Source: CAWAMR01 sp963783095 (lineage in GTDB: Bacteria > Planctomycetota > Planctomycetia > Gemmatales > Gemmataceae). From it: a stretch of DNA of 64,000 nucleotides. Location: positions 124,001 to 188,000 of the forward strand of contig CAWAMR010000020.1 of the NCBI GenBank assembly GCA_963783095.1. The letters are read 5' to 3'. The notes beneath the pieces are model-generated. The model ran no database searches. It saw only the letters and a list, made by a program, of their open reading frames with translations, and was not told where the DNA came from. The translations under genes and the position numbers were made by a program. Below, piece after piece: positions 9,739 to 20,692 of this stretch (its first letter is position 1; every line of letters begins with the position of its first letter).

Positions 9739-12700
9739 GTGGGTAAACTGCTTATCGCCAGTCAGAAGGGCGGCGTCGGCAAGACGACGACTGCGGTCAA
9801 TCTGGCAGGCGCTATCGCCTTATCGGGAAGCAACATTTTGCTGGTCGATGCGGACCCGATCGGCGGCATCGCTGCTGCGCTGAATCTCGCCGCGCATCCG
9901 CGCCGAAACCACGTTGCGCTCCCTCGGCATCCCGAGCGATGCAGCGCTTTGGAAAGATGTTGTCCCCGGCATGGACATCACGACACCCTACGGCGGCGAC
10001 GCCAATGCGCCGACGCATACGCTGGATGAATTTCTTTACCTGTTGGACCACGAGCCCGGCTTCGCCAAATATCCCTGGATCGTTTTCGATTCACCTCCCG
10101 TGATTGGCGGATTGCAACTCCGACAACTCATCCGCGCTTCGGACGAGATTATTCTGGTCATTCGCGGCGAGCCGATGGCATTTCGCGCGGTGCCGACGGT
10201 GTTGCAGCTCGTCAAATCGGTCCAGGAAGAAGGCAAATCGGTCATACTGAGGGGATTTCTGCTCACGCTCCCCCCAATGAGCCACTGGGTGGATCCTGGG
10301 AAACGGAGCTGCGCCGGGTATTCACGCGCTCGCTGTTGCCGCAAGCCATTCCTTTCGATCCCGAGGTGGGGCGAGCCATGCTGTTGGGCAAGCCGATCCT
10401 CACCCTTAATCCGCAATCGCCGGCGGCGAAACAATACAGTTCGCTTGCCCAACATTTGGGTCTGACCCCCAACAGCGAGAACGAAACGGTGGATTTGTTC
10501 AAGGATATGCCGGGTCAACCACCGACGCTCAAATCGCCGCCGATGCCGGTCAAGAATCCGGACGGCCCATCGCTGAAAGAAGTCCGTGAAATGCTGGGTG
10601 TGCCGGTTCCCGAGATCGTTGCATCGCTCGAAGGGCTTAGCGCCTTGCATCTACCGAAACCAACTAGCCCGACAATCGCTTCCATGCGTTCTCCCATTGA
10701 CAAGAATCGGATCGAGGATGTGCCGGCCTCGTCTGCAAATCCCTCACCCCTGTCCGGCAGTAAGGATGGCAACGTGAAACTATGGGAAACTTCCGGTTCC
10801 GAGGACCGGGCGTCCTTCCGGGGCCATACCGGCGATGTTACCTCTTTGGCATTCTCCCCGGATGGCAAGACGATCGCCACGGCGAGTTGGGACAAGACCG
10901 TCAAGGTTTGGGATCTTGCAACCTCGCAAGAACAACTTAGCCTGAAAGGGCACGGAGGGGTTGTCAGTTCAGTCTGTTACTCACCGTCGGGCGAATGGAT
11001 TGCCACCGCGAGTTGGGATAAGACGGTGCGCCTCTGGCGAATTGCGAACGGTCAAACCGTCACCACAATCAAGGGACATACCGGAGTGGTTACCTCGGTG
11101 GCCTACTCGCCGCGCGGCGATTTCATCGCCAGCGGAGGCTGGGACAAAACCGTTCGCCTCTGGGATGCGACGACCGGCAACACACTGACCGTGATGCTCG
11201 GTCACCAACAAATGGTCACTTCGGTGGCGATCAGTCACGATGGCAGCCACATCGCCTCCGGTAGCTGGGACAAGACGGTTCGACTATGGTCTCGAGACTC
11301 AGCCACCGCGAAATCGGTCTTTCAGGGTCACGCCGGAGATGTGACCGCCATCGCTTTTTCACCGGACGGCAAATTGCTCGCATCCACAGGGTTGGATCGA
11401 ACGATTCGCCTCTGGGATCTGGTCGAAAACAAAGAATGCGGGGTGTTGCGCGGTCATTCGGGAGAGGTGATGTCGCTCTCCTTTGCGCCGGACGGCAAGT
11501 TGCTGGCGAGCGGGAGTTGGGATCGGACAATGAAGTTGTGGGAAATTCCGTCAGGTCATTTGCGCCACTTTGACGGGACACACCGGCGTCGTAACTTCCG
11601 TGGCATTTTCGCCGGAGGGTAATCGGATCGCCTCGAGTAGTTTGGATCGTTCGGCGAAACTATGGGATTTGGGGACTGGAACCGAAATCAGTACGCTTCG
11701 GATCCAGACGAGCAACGATTCCAAGGCCACGTCCTCCAGTTTCAATCCGCGCGAGACTCCGCCGCCGACACCCCTGTCTGCGGACGATACCCGTGCTCAA
11801 ACACCGCCTTCCATTCCGCCCGTGAGCGCGAAGCTTACTGATCCAGCGGTCGTTCTTCCATCCTCGAACCAATCTCTACCGCGTTCGCCCCGACCGACGC
11901 CGCCGCCGATTCCTGTCATCCGGCCTCAGGCTTCTCGCCCCGGGTCTACCCAACTGAGCATTGATGATGATGCGACAGTGAATGCCTGGGAAATGCCGCC
12001 TTCACAGCCATTGCTCAGCGACGTGTTGAATCCGAGCGATCCAGTGCCATCGACTCCTGCGAACTTACCGGCCTTTGCAGCGCTTGGGCAATCCCCTGTG
12101 GCCACGCCCGAAGCTGTAATGACTGAGAAGCCATTGCCGCATCAGGATTTGCCGGAAATCAAAGCACCGGAAATCCTGGAGGCTGAGGTTTATCTGCCGG
12201 CATTGCCGAGCATCTCGGCCGGCTCGAATGAAATAACCATCGCCGTGCCGGAAATCGTGAATTCCGAGGCGGTGGCGATCGAAGTGGAAGCGCCGAAATT
12301 GCATGTCGATTTTCCAGTGATCTCGGTTCCCGAGGATAAGCTCCCTCATTTACACGTCCCACCCGTCGAGATGCCTGCAGCGCCGGAACCGACGCCGCCG
12401 GTTATCGCAGCGCACGGCCCGGTGGAATCCGTGCCCACCGGTACGGCCATCGCTTTGCACGATCAGAGACGTAGCGATGCCATTTTTGAGGTGAAGCCCC
12501 GTATTGCCCAACTGGACTCGAAAGGCGGAGCGTTCAATGCCCTGGCATTCAGTCCCGACGGCCACCTGCTCGCAGCGGCACGCGGTGATGCGACGGTGTT
12601 GATCTGGGAAACCGCGACGGGTGTCGTGCAACAGGCGCTGCACGGTCACAATGGCGAGGTACACCATCTCGCCTTTGCCCCGGATGGCCGCCGGTTGTGT

Positions 12701-14706
12701 ACGGCGGGGGCCGACATGACCGCTCGGATCTGGGACGTCGGGACGGGCAACGAACTGTTCGTCCTTGCCCGGCATCTGTCGCAGGTTACGGCGGCAATCT
12801 TCTCTCCGGACGGTCGCTGGCTCGCCACGAGCAGTTGGGACAAGAACATCAAGATCTGGGATGTCTCCAATGGCGAAGATCTGGTCACGCTCGTGGGACA
12901 CACCGATGGCGTGGCAACCGTGGCATTCGCACCGTCGGGAATGGTACTTGCATCGGGCGGCGAAGATGGAACCGTTCGACTCTGGAACCTCGAGAATGGC
13001 CAGGAAATCCTCCAGATGCGGGGTCACTCCCGAGAAGTATGTTCCGTTGCCTTTTCGCCCGACGGACAATCGTTGGCCTCAGGTGGAGGCGATGGCACGG
13101 TCAAAATCTGGGATGCAGCCACCGGTGAGGAATGGTACTCGTTTCAAGGCCACGATCGGCTGGCATCAGCTGTTACCTTTGCCCCGAAGGCTCCATGCTT
13201 GCCACAGCGGGATGGGATCAAGTGATCCGACTCTGGAACCCCATCACCGGTCAGCCGTTGTTCACGCTCAAGGGTCACAAGGCAGAGGTAACGGGTCTGG
13301 CATTTAGTTGGGATGGCAAGAGCCTTGCTTCAGCGGCGTGGGATCGTACGATCCGTTTCTGGGATCCGTTCACTGGTGAAGAAACAGGCTGTCTGACCGA
13401 GCAAGGTTTGCAGCCTCGCACCCCGACCTTGAAGCCGCGTATCGTTTCTACGGTGCAACATGGCCAGCCAACCGCTCCTCCCAAGGAACGTACGCAGCCT
13501 CCGTTTGTCTCGCCGGCATCTCCCACACCGCGAGTTGTCGCGCCAGTAGCGTCCGCAGCGTTCAAAGAATCTCTTCAACCTCTGCGTCCCGAGGAATCAC
13601 CGGAAGCAGCGGCAGAGACTTCGCCGCAGGTTGTACCAACGATACTGCCCATGACGTCTCGACAATCGGAGAGCAAACAAATAGAAATCGTCGCCGCCGG
13701 TTCGCCGGTCGGGGAAACCAAGGTCCGATCGCTCGCAGGTTCCAATGGTCTTCGCAATGGTTCCCCGGCTGCTCCGAAAGCGAGCCGGCTTCTGCTCGCC
13801 TCCGCCGGGGCCGATGCGTCGATTACTTTATGGGATGTCGGCTCGTCATCCCCCCTGCGAACACTTGACGGACACGCGCACGACATTAATTCCATTGCGT
13901 TCAGTCCGGATGGGCACTGGTTACTCAGCGGAAGTAACGACGAAATGATCCATTTATGGAATGTCGCCACGGGAGAGGACAAATTCGTCTTCCAGGGGCA
14001 CACCGGGGAAGTGACTTCCGTGGCCTTTAGCCGGGATGGCCGTACTTTCGCGTCCACAAGTTGGGACATGAGCGTCCGGGTGTGGGATGTTGTCACCGGA
14101 CAAACGACCGCCGTACTCACTTCCCATCGCGGAGCAGTCGGCTGTGTCGCTTTTTCTCCAGATGGTCGCATGATGGCTACCTCCAGTTGGGATAAGACGA
14201 TAAAACTGTGGGATCCGGCCAAGGGTAAGGAATTGTTGACTCTGCGCGGCCACGAGAAAGTGGTCAATTCGCTGGCTTTCTCGGCCGACGGTCGCCGGCT
14301 AATCTCGGGGAGTTGGGACAAGACCGCTCGTGTTTGGGATATCGGGACCGGCTCTGTCTTGATGATGCTCAACGATCACACTCAAGTCGTCAGCGGCTGT
14401 GCGTTTCTGCCCGACGGCCGGCGCGTCGTGACCGCCAGTTCGGACACTACCGCCAAGATTTGGGATCTCAACTCGGGAATCGCCTTGAAAACTCTGAAAG
14501 GCCACACTGAGCCGATCCGGAGTTTGTCGCTATCCCCTGATGGCCAGGTCTTGGCAACCGCCGGCTGGGACGGCCAGGTGCTGCTATGGGATACGCAGGG
14601 AAATCGGCCGCCGACAACGCTTCAGTCATCGACTACAAGACTCCATGCCGTCGCATTTTCGCCATGTATGGTGAGTATCGCAGAGGCAGTATCAGCTCAT
14701 CAGTGA
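9739..14706 (+). CDS. giant ParA-family ATPase fused to three seven-bladed WD40 propellers (frameshifted)
   Basis: GTG 9739 follows a strong SD. Residues 1-245 are a ParA/MinD ATPase: SQKGGVGKTTTAVNLAG (deviant Walker A), LLVDADP, WIVFDSPPVIGG, and the typical tail GKPILTLNPQSPAAKQY. An unbroken frame from 10336 to 11622 links this tail through a Pro-rich linker to WD40 repeats, so the fusion is real. Three blocks of about seven repeats each follow (nt 10745-11700, 12525-13395, 13786-14680), many reading SWDKTVRLW, separated by Pro/Ala-rich linkers. The last block starts with strands b-c and ends with strand a, as in velcro-closed propellers. Total is about 1,655 residues. Four indels are needed (near 9900, 10275, 11560, 13190). 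The likely role is an ATP-driven positioning or scaffold protein; this is inference. Confidence 0.8.
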
Positions 14707-14715
14707 GTTGAGGCC

Positions 14716-14752
14716 GAACCGGGGGTGTCGCTTACGCTCAACCCCCCGGCCA
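14716..14752. terminator. GC-rich hairpin between convergent genes
   Basis: CCGGGGGT at 14719-14726 pairs with ACCCCCCGG at 14741-14749 around a short loop containing CGCTTACGC. It lies just after the ParA-WD40 stop (14706) and before the stop of the minus-strand lipoprotein gene (14850). No T run follows. A terminator is plausible. Confidence 0.5.
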
Positions 14753-14849
14753 ACGGCTGCGACCCCTCCGGGGTCGAAGACAAGCTTCAGCAATTGGACA
14801 TAAATCGAGCGCATCTTCAAAACTGCGCAAGCGAGGCCCGAAACGAATT

Positions 14850-15437
14850 CTACTTTGGAACCTGGAACAGCGGCAAACTGGGCGGCAGCGGCAGATCCTG
14901 CAACGGAAAACCCGCCGGTACGACAGATCCCATTGGTTCAGGAGGTGTTCCGATCGGCAAGAACGGCAATTCAGCAGGCATCGGCAATCCTATATGCACT
15001 CCTGCCGGTTCTGCGAATCCTGCCTTGGCAAACCACTCTTTTCCAAGTTGAGACTCCGCGATTTTGGCCATCGTGTCGAAATGGGTTCTCACCTTGGGTT
15101 GTCCGTTCTCATCTCCCACGACGACGAGCCAATGTTCGTGAGCCACCTTGTCGCCGTAAACATTGGTACACTTCAGTGACACGCTGTAGGCCCAGCCGGC
15201 CCCCATTCCCGCAGGGGTCTCGACCGGATGCGAAATCGCAACGAGTTCGAGATTCGACAGCCCCAGCCGTGAGAAGTATTCAGTAATACAGACTTTGGCC
15301 TCTTCTTCGGACAGCTTCGCCGCAGTGGGTGAGGCCCCCGGATTACCGTTTTGCCCCGTCGTCGGAGGTTGCGACGGCTCGCCTCCTCCGCAGCCGAGAG
15401 CGAAAAACATCAGCAACACACTTGAGCATCGGATCAT
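14850..15437 (-). CDS. putative lipoprotein, unknown function
   Basis: The start is ATG 15437, preceded by GGAGGGG on the minus strand; the longer frame upstream is not needed. The 195-residue product begins MIRCSSVLLMFFALGCGG, a type II signal sequence with lipobox ALGC, then a Ser/Pro/Gly-rich tether. The central part (EEEAKVCITEYFSRLGL, HPVETPAGMGAGWAYSVSL, HEHWLVVVGDENGQP) looks like a small alpha/beta domain that I do not recognise. The C-terminus is Pro-rich. The gene is intact and stands alone, divergent from the epimerase-like gene. Confidence 0.7.
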   Translation of the reverse strand: MIRCSSVLLMFFALGCGGGEPSQPPTTGQNGNPGASPTAAKLSEEEAKVCITEYFSRLGLSNLELVAISHPVETPAGMGAGWAYSVSLKCTNVYGDKVAHEHWLVVVGDENGQPKVRTHFDTMAKIAESQLGKEWFAKAGFAEPAGVHIGLPMPAELPFLPIGTPPEPMGSVVPAGFPLQDLPLPPSLPLFQVPK

Positions 15438-15636
15438 AACCCCTCCACAAACGGGAAATGAACTCGTCCTTGGATCGACACATAAGATTCGGAGCGGGAG
15501 GATAGCGAGTTTCGAGAAGCGATCAATAGGAATTTCAACCCCTTGCCTGTGTATTTGTTTCAACGGACAATACACGCCAACGAACATTGCCAACATCGGC
15601 TCGGTATTGCCACTCTCCACTTTGAGGAATCGAATC

Positions 15637-16488
15637 ATGAAAACCGGAATGAATTTGTTGCTCTGGGCCACCCATGTCACGGAAGAGCATTTTCCAATCC
15701 TGGCCGACTTGAAGAAAGCCGGCTTCGATGGTGTGGAAATCCCCGTCTTTGAGGGCGACGCTGCCCACTACAAGAAGCTCCGCAAGGAACTCGATAATCT
15801 CGGCCTCGCCTGCACTACCGTGACCGTCGTCAGTGAAGCCGCTAACCCCATCAGTCCCGATGCGGCCAAACGGAAAGCTGCCGTCGATTACCTGGCCTGG
15901 GTAATCGAAATGAATCACGTTCTCGGTAGCCAGAGGCTATGCGGCCCCATTCATTCCCCGCTCGCCGTCTTTTCCGGGAGCGGTCCGACGGAAGATGAGA
16001 AAAAGCTTGGCGCGGATACGCTCCGCCAAGTTGCGGAAATCGCTCAGAAAGCGGACGTGACTCTGTGCATCGAGTATCTCAATCGCTTCGAGTGCTATTT
16101 CCTGACCACTGCTGCAGATGCGAAAGCACTCGTTAAATCGGTCAATCACCCTCATTTTCGCACGATGTACGACACCTTCCACGCCCACATCGAAGAAAAG
16201 AATCCTTCCACAGCGATCAAAACCGTTGCCGATGTGATGGCGCACGTCCATATCAGCGAGAACGATCGCGGTACGCCAGGCACCGGGCAGGTTAACTGGG
16301 ATGAAAGCTTCAAGACGCTGCGCGAGGTCGGTTATGATGGTTGGTTAGTTATCGAAGCATTTGGGCGGGCATTGCCGGCGCTAGCGGCAGCGACGAGGGT
16401 TTGGCGAGATCTTTTTCCCAACCCTCAGCAGGTATTTATGCAAGGGTTGCGGTTCATGAAGGATAAATGGGGCATCTTTGGTAAGTAG
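15637..16488 (+). CDS. sugar isomerase/epimerase, D-tagatose (psicose) 3-epimerase-like
   Basis: ATG 15637 has TGAGGA upstream. The 283-residue length and motifs fit the AP-endonuclease-2/xylose-isomerase TIM-barrel family, closest to D-tagatose/D-psicose 3-epimerases. The four metal-ligand positions are visible in order: CIEYLNRFECYF (Glu), MYDTFHAHIEE (Asp and His), HVHISENDRGTPGTG (His), and WLVIEAF (Glu). These enzymes use Mn2+ or similar to epimerise ketoses at C3; the actual substrate here cannot be told from sequence. The gene is intact. It is followed 160 bases later by the DUF1573 gene on the same strand, with no sign of functional linkage. Confidence 0.85.
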   Translation: MKTGMNLLLWATHVTEEHFPILADLKKAGFDGVEIPVFEGDAAHYKKLRKELDNLGLACTTVTVVSEAANPISPDAAKRKAAVDYLAWVIEMNHVLGSQRLCGPIHSPLAVFSGSGPTEDEKKLGADTLRQVAEIAQKADVTLCIEYLNRFECYFLTTAADAKALVKSVNHPHFRTMYDTFHAHIEEKNPSTAIKTVADVMAHVHISENDRGTPGTGQVNWDESFKTLREVGYDGWLVIEAFGRALPALAAATRVWRDLFPNPQQVFMQGLRFMKDKWGIFGK

Positions 16489-16647
16489 TCGGGGAAAAGC
16501 CGTGCGAATGAGTAATCCAGTTAAGAGCGCCTGCCGATAAGTGTGATAGGCCTGGTAATTTTCGCCTTCCCCCACCGGGCTATTTTGGCTATATTCCGCC
16601 CGCTCGATAAAGCGAATTGCGCCAGGCGCGGCGAGAGGAGAAGGGTT

Positions 16648-17682
16648 ATGAAGCGGATTCTCGGCGTTTTGATGCTCGCGGTTGCGATGCCGATCCATGT
16701 TAATGCACAACAGCCCACCGAAGTTCCCTGGGGCCATAAGTTTTTCGTCAAGGAAAATCCGCCGGCCGTCATCGTGCACGATTTTGGGGTTGTTCCTCAG
16801 GGCACGATTCTGACCCATCGGTTCGAGATGGAAAACATCTATCAGTATCCCATGCAGATTGTGAAGGAACCGAAGCCCGACTGCGGCTGCGTTACGGTCG
16901 TGCGTTACACGCAAAAGATGGAATCGCGCGAAAAAGGATATATCGATATTCAGATGGACTCGCGCCGATTCGGGAACAATGGAATTGGTTCCAAGATTGT
17001 CAAAATCCACGTCTTCTTCGGGCCTAAATTTATCTCGCAAGCAACGCTCGAGGTGCGCGGACAAACCACCGGTAACGTCACCGTAAATCCTGGTCAGGTC
17101 CAATTCGGTGCCGTCCCGCAAGGTCAGATGGTTGCACAAAATTTGGACATTCAGTATACCGGCAAAATCCCCAACTGGGCTATCACGGAAGTCGATGCGA
17201 ATAATGCCCCCGTCGATCTTTTGGTCAAGCCCATCGAACGTGCTCGCGGCAGGGTCACTTATCGTGTCACTGCAACTCTCAAGAAGGACGCTCCACCCGG
17301 ATTGCTTCAGGAACACCTGTTCTTGAAAACCAATGACCCCGCCACACCCATTCTAACCGTGAGCGTTGGTGGATCGATCCAGCCCGCATTGGCGGCTGTT
17401 CAAGGGGCTCTGCAAAAACTCGACCCGGTGCCAGTCGGTGAGACAACTTCTCGGAAGCTGATGTTGCGCGGCAACAAAGACTTCCGAATTTTGAAGATAG
17501 ATGGCGAAGCCAACGGCTTGACGGTCGAGTACAACAAGGGGCCGGTACCGTTGCCTGCGCAGGTGGTTACCATCAATTTCAAGCCAACTCAGGCGGGACA
17601 ACTGCGTCAGGAGTTGATCATCCGAACCGATCAAAAGGATGTCATCAAAGTGACCGTTGAAGGGGTTGCCCTCGAACCTTAA
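16648..17682 (+). CDS. secreted DUF1573-domain protein
   Basis: ATG 16648 follows GAGAGGAGAAGG. The 344-residue product starts MKRILGVLMLAVAMPIHVNA, a Sec signal peptide ending in an AxA-like site. It then shows DFGVVPQGTILTHRFEMEN and KPDCGCVTV, the hallmark of DUF1573, an Ig-like beta domain with a Cys-x-Cys pair. A second repeat-like stretch (VQFGAVPQGQ) and a C-terminal beta-sandwich (TITFKPT-like, QELIIRTDQKDVIKVTVEG) follow. Such proteins are abundant in planctomycetes and are probably periplasmic or envelope components; the role is unknown. Its stop is one base from the convergent nirBD stop. Confidence 0.85.
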   Translation: MKRILGVLMLAVAMPIHVNAQQPTEVPWGHKFFVKENPPAVIVHDFGVVPQGTILTHRFEMENIYQYPMQIVKEPKPDCGCVTVVRYTQKMESREKGYIDIQMDSRRFGNNGIGSKIVKIHVFFGPKFISQATLEVRGQTTGNVTVNPGQVQFGAVPQGQMVAQNLDIQYTGKIPNWAITEVDANNAPVDLLVKPIERARGRVTYRVTATLKKDAPPGLLQEHLFLKTNDPATPILTVSVGGSIQPALAAVQGALQKLDPVPVGETTSRKLMLRGNKDFRILKIDGEANGLTVEYNKGPVPLPAQVVTINFKPTQAGQLRQELIIRTDQKDVIKVTVEGVALEP

Positions 17683-17683
17683 A

Positions 17684-20600
17684 CTAACCAACCTGTAGTT
17701 CGTGGTGACAAGTCTTGTTGCAGGTCTTCTCCGTCGCCAGTTTTGCGTCGAGTTCATCAATGGCAGGCAGCTTCAGATAGACATCATCGCCGTCCACCTT
17801 CACCGAGAAGGTTTGAAGAATGTAATCGTCCCCCGAAAGACACTCGCCGGACTCCAGTGAGAAAGTCTTTTTGTGTACGGGACAGGCCACCTTGGGGATG
17901 CCGGCTTGATCGCCAATGATTCCTCGACCGAGGACAAACTCCCGGCGGTGCGGACACATATTTTGGGTGGCATACCACTCGCCCCGACTCGCAAAGTTAA
18001 ACACGGCAATCTGGGTCTGCCCGTACTTGATCGTGGCACCCGCCTCGACCGGGAAGTCCCAGCTTTTTCCCACTTTTACCCAGCGTAACTCCTCGACCGG
18101 ATAAGCATGGTGAGAGTTGCCGTTGGCATGACCATTCACATGCTCCGCGACATGGCCATTCCGCCGGGTCAATTCACCGACGGGAATGAAGCTCGTCGTC
18201 CAGCCGGCAGGCCGTTGCTGCTCGCGCTCCTTCACGAATTCAATGGTCGGCTCGGTCTCATCGGTATTTACGAACTGCTGGAATAGACGACGTTTTTCCG
18301 GATCGTTCACGACTTCTTTCCACTCGCACTTGTAAGTATCGACGAGGAATTGCATCTGTCGTTCCAGGTCTTCCGCAAGCCCCAAGCGATCGTTAATGAT
18401 GACATCGCGAAGATGCTCGATCCCACCCTCCATTTTCTCCAACCAGACCGAAGTTCGCGTAAGACGATCCGCGGTCTGGATATAGTACATCAGGAAGCGA
18501 TCGATATAGGCGATGCAAGTTTCGGAATCGATGTCCCCGGCCAGCAAATCGGCGTGGCGCGGTTTGGCACCGCCATTCCCGCACACGTAAAGATTCCAGC
18601 CTTTGTCGGTCGCGATGATGCCGAAATCCTTGCTTTGGGCTTCTGCGCATTCGCGGATGCAGCCTGACACGGCCGATTTGATTTTGTGCGGCGCGCGTAA
18701 ACCCTTGTAGCGGTTCTCGACGAGGATGGCAAAGCCCACGGAATCTTGAACGCCGTATCGGCACCACGTGGAACCGACACAACTCTTCACGGTGCGAAGA
18801 GCCTTGCCATAGGCATGACCGCTCTCAAACCCGGCATTCACCAGCTCCTCCCAGATTTCCGGCAACTGATGCGCAGGGGCACCAAACAAGTCAACGCGCT
18901 GGCCACCCGTGATCTTAGAGTACAGGCCGTATTTCCGAGCCACCTCGCCAAGCACGATCAGCTTCTCGGGAGTGATCTCGCCGCCGGGAACGCGCGGCAC
19001 GATGGAATAAGTTCCGCCGCGTTGAATGTTCGCGAGAAAGCGGTCGTTGGTGTCCTGAATCGAGGTGTGGTCGACGATATTCTCGTTCCAAAGGCTCGCC
19101 AGTATGGAGGCGACAGCAGGTTTGCAAATCTCGCAGCCGGCCCCCTTGCCGTGCGATCGAACCAGAGCGGGGAACGATTTGATCTGCTTGATCTTGACGA
19201 TCTCGAACAGTTCCTGGCGGGTGTAGCCGAAATGTTCGCAGAGCGATGAGTTCAGTTTCTTGCCCGCCGCCTTCATCTGGGCTTTGAAGATATCGGTAAC
19301 GAGAGGCAGACAACCGCCACAACCGGTCCCGGCCTTCGTACACTTCTTGACCTCATCAACGGTGCAAAGGTTCTTATCGAGGATTGAGGAGCAAATCTTT
19401 CCCTTACTGACATTGTTGCACGAACAAACTTGGGCGTCATCACCCATCAAATCGAGCATCCCAGCGCCGGCTTTGGCTTTATTTCCGAGCAGCAATTCAC
19501 CGGGAGCCATCGGCAGAGCCTTGTCGCTCTTGGCCAGCACCGAGAAAGTGCCGAATTCCGCAGCATCACCGACCAGGATACCGCCGATGAGCTTGGTGCC
19601 GTCGTGACTGAAGAGAAGTTTCTTGTAATGGCCGTTGAACGGGTCTTCGTAGGTGATCGCCTTGGCGATCTTATCGTCGGCCATATTATTGCCGAAACTG
19701 GCCACGTCCACGCCCATCAGCTTGAGTTTTGTGGACAGATCGGCGCCCTTGAAGCTGCGCGCTTGACCGGTGAGGTTCGCTGCGACAATTTCTGCCATAT
19801 CGTAGCCGGGGGCAACCAGACCGTAGATCATGCCGCCGTGAAGAGCAACCTCGCCGATCGCATAGATATCCGGATCGGACGTGCGCAGTTGGTCGTCGAC
19901 CACAACACCACCGCGTTGACCGACCGTGAGGCCCGAAACTCGTGCCACCTCATCGCGAGGTTTGATGCCGGCCGAGACGACGATCATCTGGACATCCAGT
20001 TCCATCCCATCCGCGAATGACATCCCTTGCACTTTGCCGTTGCCGAGAATCTCCTTGGTATTCTTGTTGAGATGAACCTGCACGCCCAGCGCATTGATCT
20101 TGCCGACCAGTATCTTGGAGCCGACTTCATCGATTTGCCGGGGCATTAGACGTGGAGCAAACTCGACCACATGGGTTTCCAAACCCAGGTCATAAGTCGC
20201 CTTGGCCGCTTCCAAACCCAGCAGACCGCCGCCGATCACCGCCGCCTTCTTGAGATTCTGGCTATAGGCGATGATTTGCTCCAAGTCTTCGATCGTACGG
20301 TAGACGAACACACCTTTCTTATCGATACCGGGCACAGGTGGGACAAACGGGGCCGACCCCGTGGCGACAATCACGATGTCGTAGGGAATCGACTGGCCCT
20401 TCTCGGACCGGACCAACTTGCGCTTCCGATCGATCTCGGTGGCGCGATCGCCAAGGAAGACCGATATTCCCTTTTCCCGATACCACTCAGGGGATGACAG
20501 TGCTAGCTTTTCGGGTGCACGAAAGGAGAAGTATTTGGTGAGATTGACTCGATCGTACGCTAACCGAGGCTCCTCACAGAAAGTGACGATTTGGTAGTCG

Positions 20601-20692
20601 TGGTGAGTATCGAACTCGACGAGACGATCACAAAACCGATGCCCGACCATACCGTTGCCGATAACGACAACAGTTTTTTGTTTGCGAATCAC
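17684..20692 (-). CDS. nirB: assimilatory-type NAD(P)H nitrite reductase, NirB fused to NirD
   Basis: A 1,002-residue intact protein with GTG start at 20692. Order of domains: FAD/NAD(P)-binding reductase (VVVIGNGMVGHRF; VIGGGLLGLEAAKA); BFD-like [2Fe-2S] domain (CSCNNVSKGKI, GTGCGGC); nitrite/sulfite reductase half domains with the siroheme/[4Fe-4S] ligands CVGSTWC and CIREC near residues 640-690; and a C-terminal Rieske-type NirD domain (NMCPHRREF and ACPVHKKTF, CxH-CxxH). It reduces nitrite to ammonium in the cytoplasm. NirD is usually a separate small subunit, so here both subunits are one chain. No nitrate reductase or nitrate transporter gene is seen nearby. Confidence 0.95.
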   Translation of the reverse strand: MIRKQKTVVVIGNGMVGHRFCDRLVEFDTHHDYQIVTFCEEPRLAYDRVNLTKYFSFRAPEKLALSSPEWYREKGISVFLGDRATEIDRKRKLVRSEKGQSIPYDIVIVATGSAPFVPPVPGIDKKGVFVYRTIEDLEQIIAYSQNLKKAAVIGGGLLGLEAAKATYDLGLETHVVEFAPRLMPRQIDEVGSKILVGKINALGVQVHLNKNTKEILGNGKVQGMSFADGMELDVQMIVVSAGIKPRDEVARVSGLTVGQRGGVVVDDQLRTSDPDIYAIGEVALHGGMIYGLVAPGYDMAEIVAANLTGQARSFKGADLSTKLKLMGVDVASFGNNMADDKIAKAITYEDPFNGHYKKLLFSHDGTKLIGGILVGDAAEFGTFSVLAKSDKALPMAPGELLLGNKAKAGAGMLDLMGDDAQVCSCNNVSKGKICSSILDKNLCTVDEVKKCTKAGTGCGGCLPLVTDIFKAQMKAAGKKLNSSLCEHFGYTRQELFEIVKIKQIKSFPALVRSHGKGAGCEICKPAVASILASLWNENIVDHTSIQDTNDRFLANIQRGGTYSIVPRVPGGEITPEKLIVLGEVARKYGLYSKITGGQRVDLFGAPAHQLPEIWEELVNAGFESGHAYGKALRTVKSCVGSTWCRYGVQDSVGFAILVENRYKGLRAPHKIKSAVSGCIRECAEAQSKDFGIIATDKGWNLYVCGNGGAKPRHADLLAGDIDSETCIAYIDRFLMYYIQTADRLTRTSVWLEKMEGGIEHLRDVIINDRLGLAEDLERQMQFLVDTYKCEWKEVVNDPEKRRLFQQFVNTDETEPTIEFVKEREQQRPAGWTTSFIPVGELTRRNGHVAEHVNGHANGNSHHAYPVEELRWVKVGKSWDFPVEAGATIKYGQTQIAVFNFASRGEWYATQNMCPHRREFVLGRGIIGDQAGIPKVACPVHKKTFSLESGECLSGDDYILQTFSVKVDGDDVYLKLPAIDELDAKLATEKTCNKTCHHELQVG

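Noticed and set aside
15295..15636. N-terminal extension of the epimerase-like gene
   Set aside because: It is antisense to the lipoprotein signal region and lacks an RBS; ATG 15637 with TGAGGA fits the family start.
18746..20020. Long plus-strand ORFs opposite nirBD
   Set aside because: Shadow frames of an intact, motif-rich minus-strand gene.
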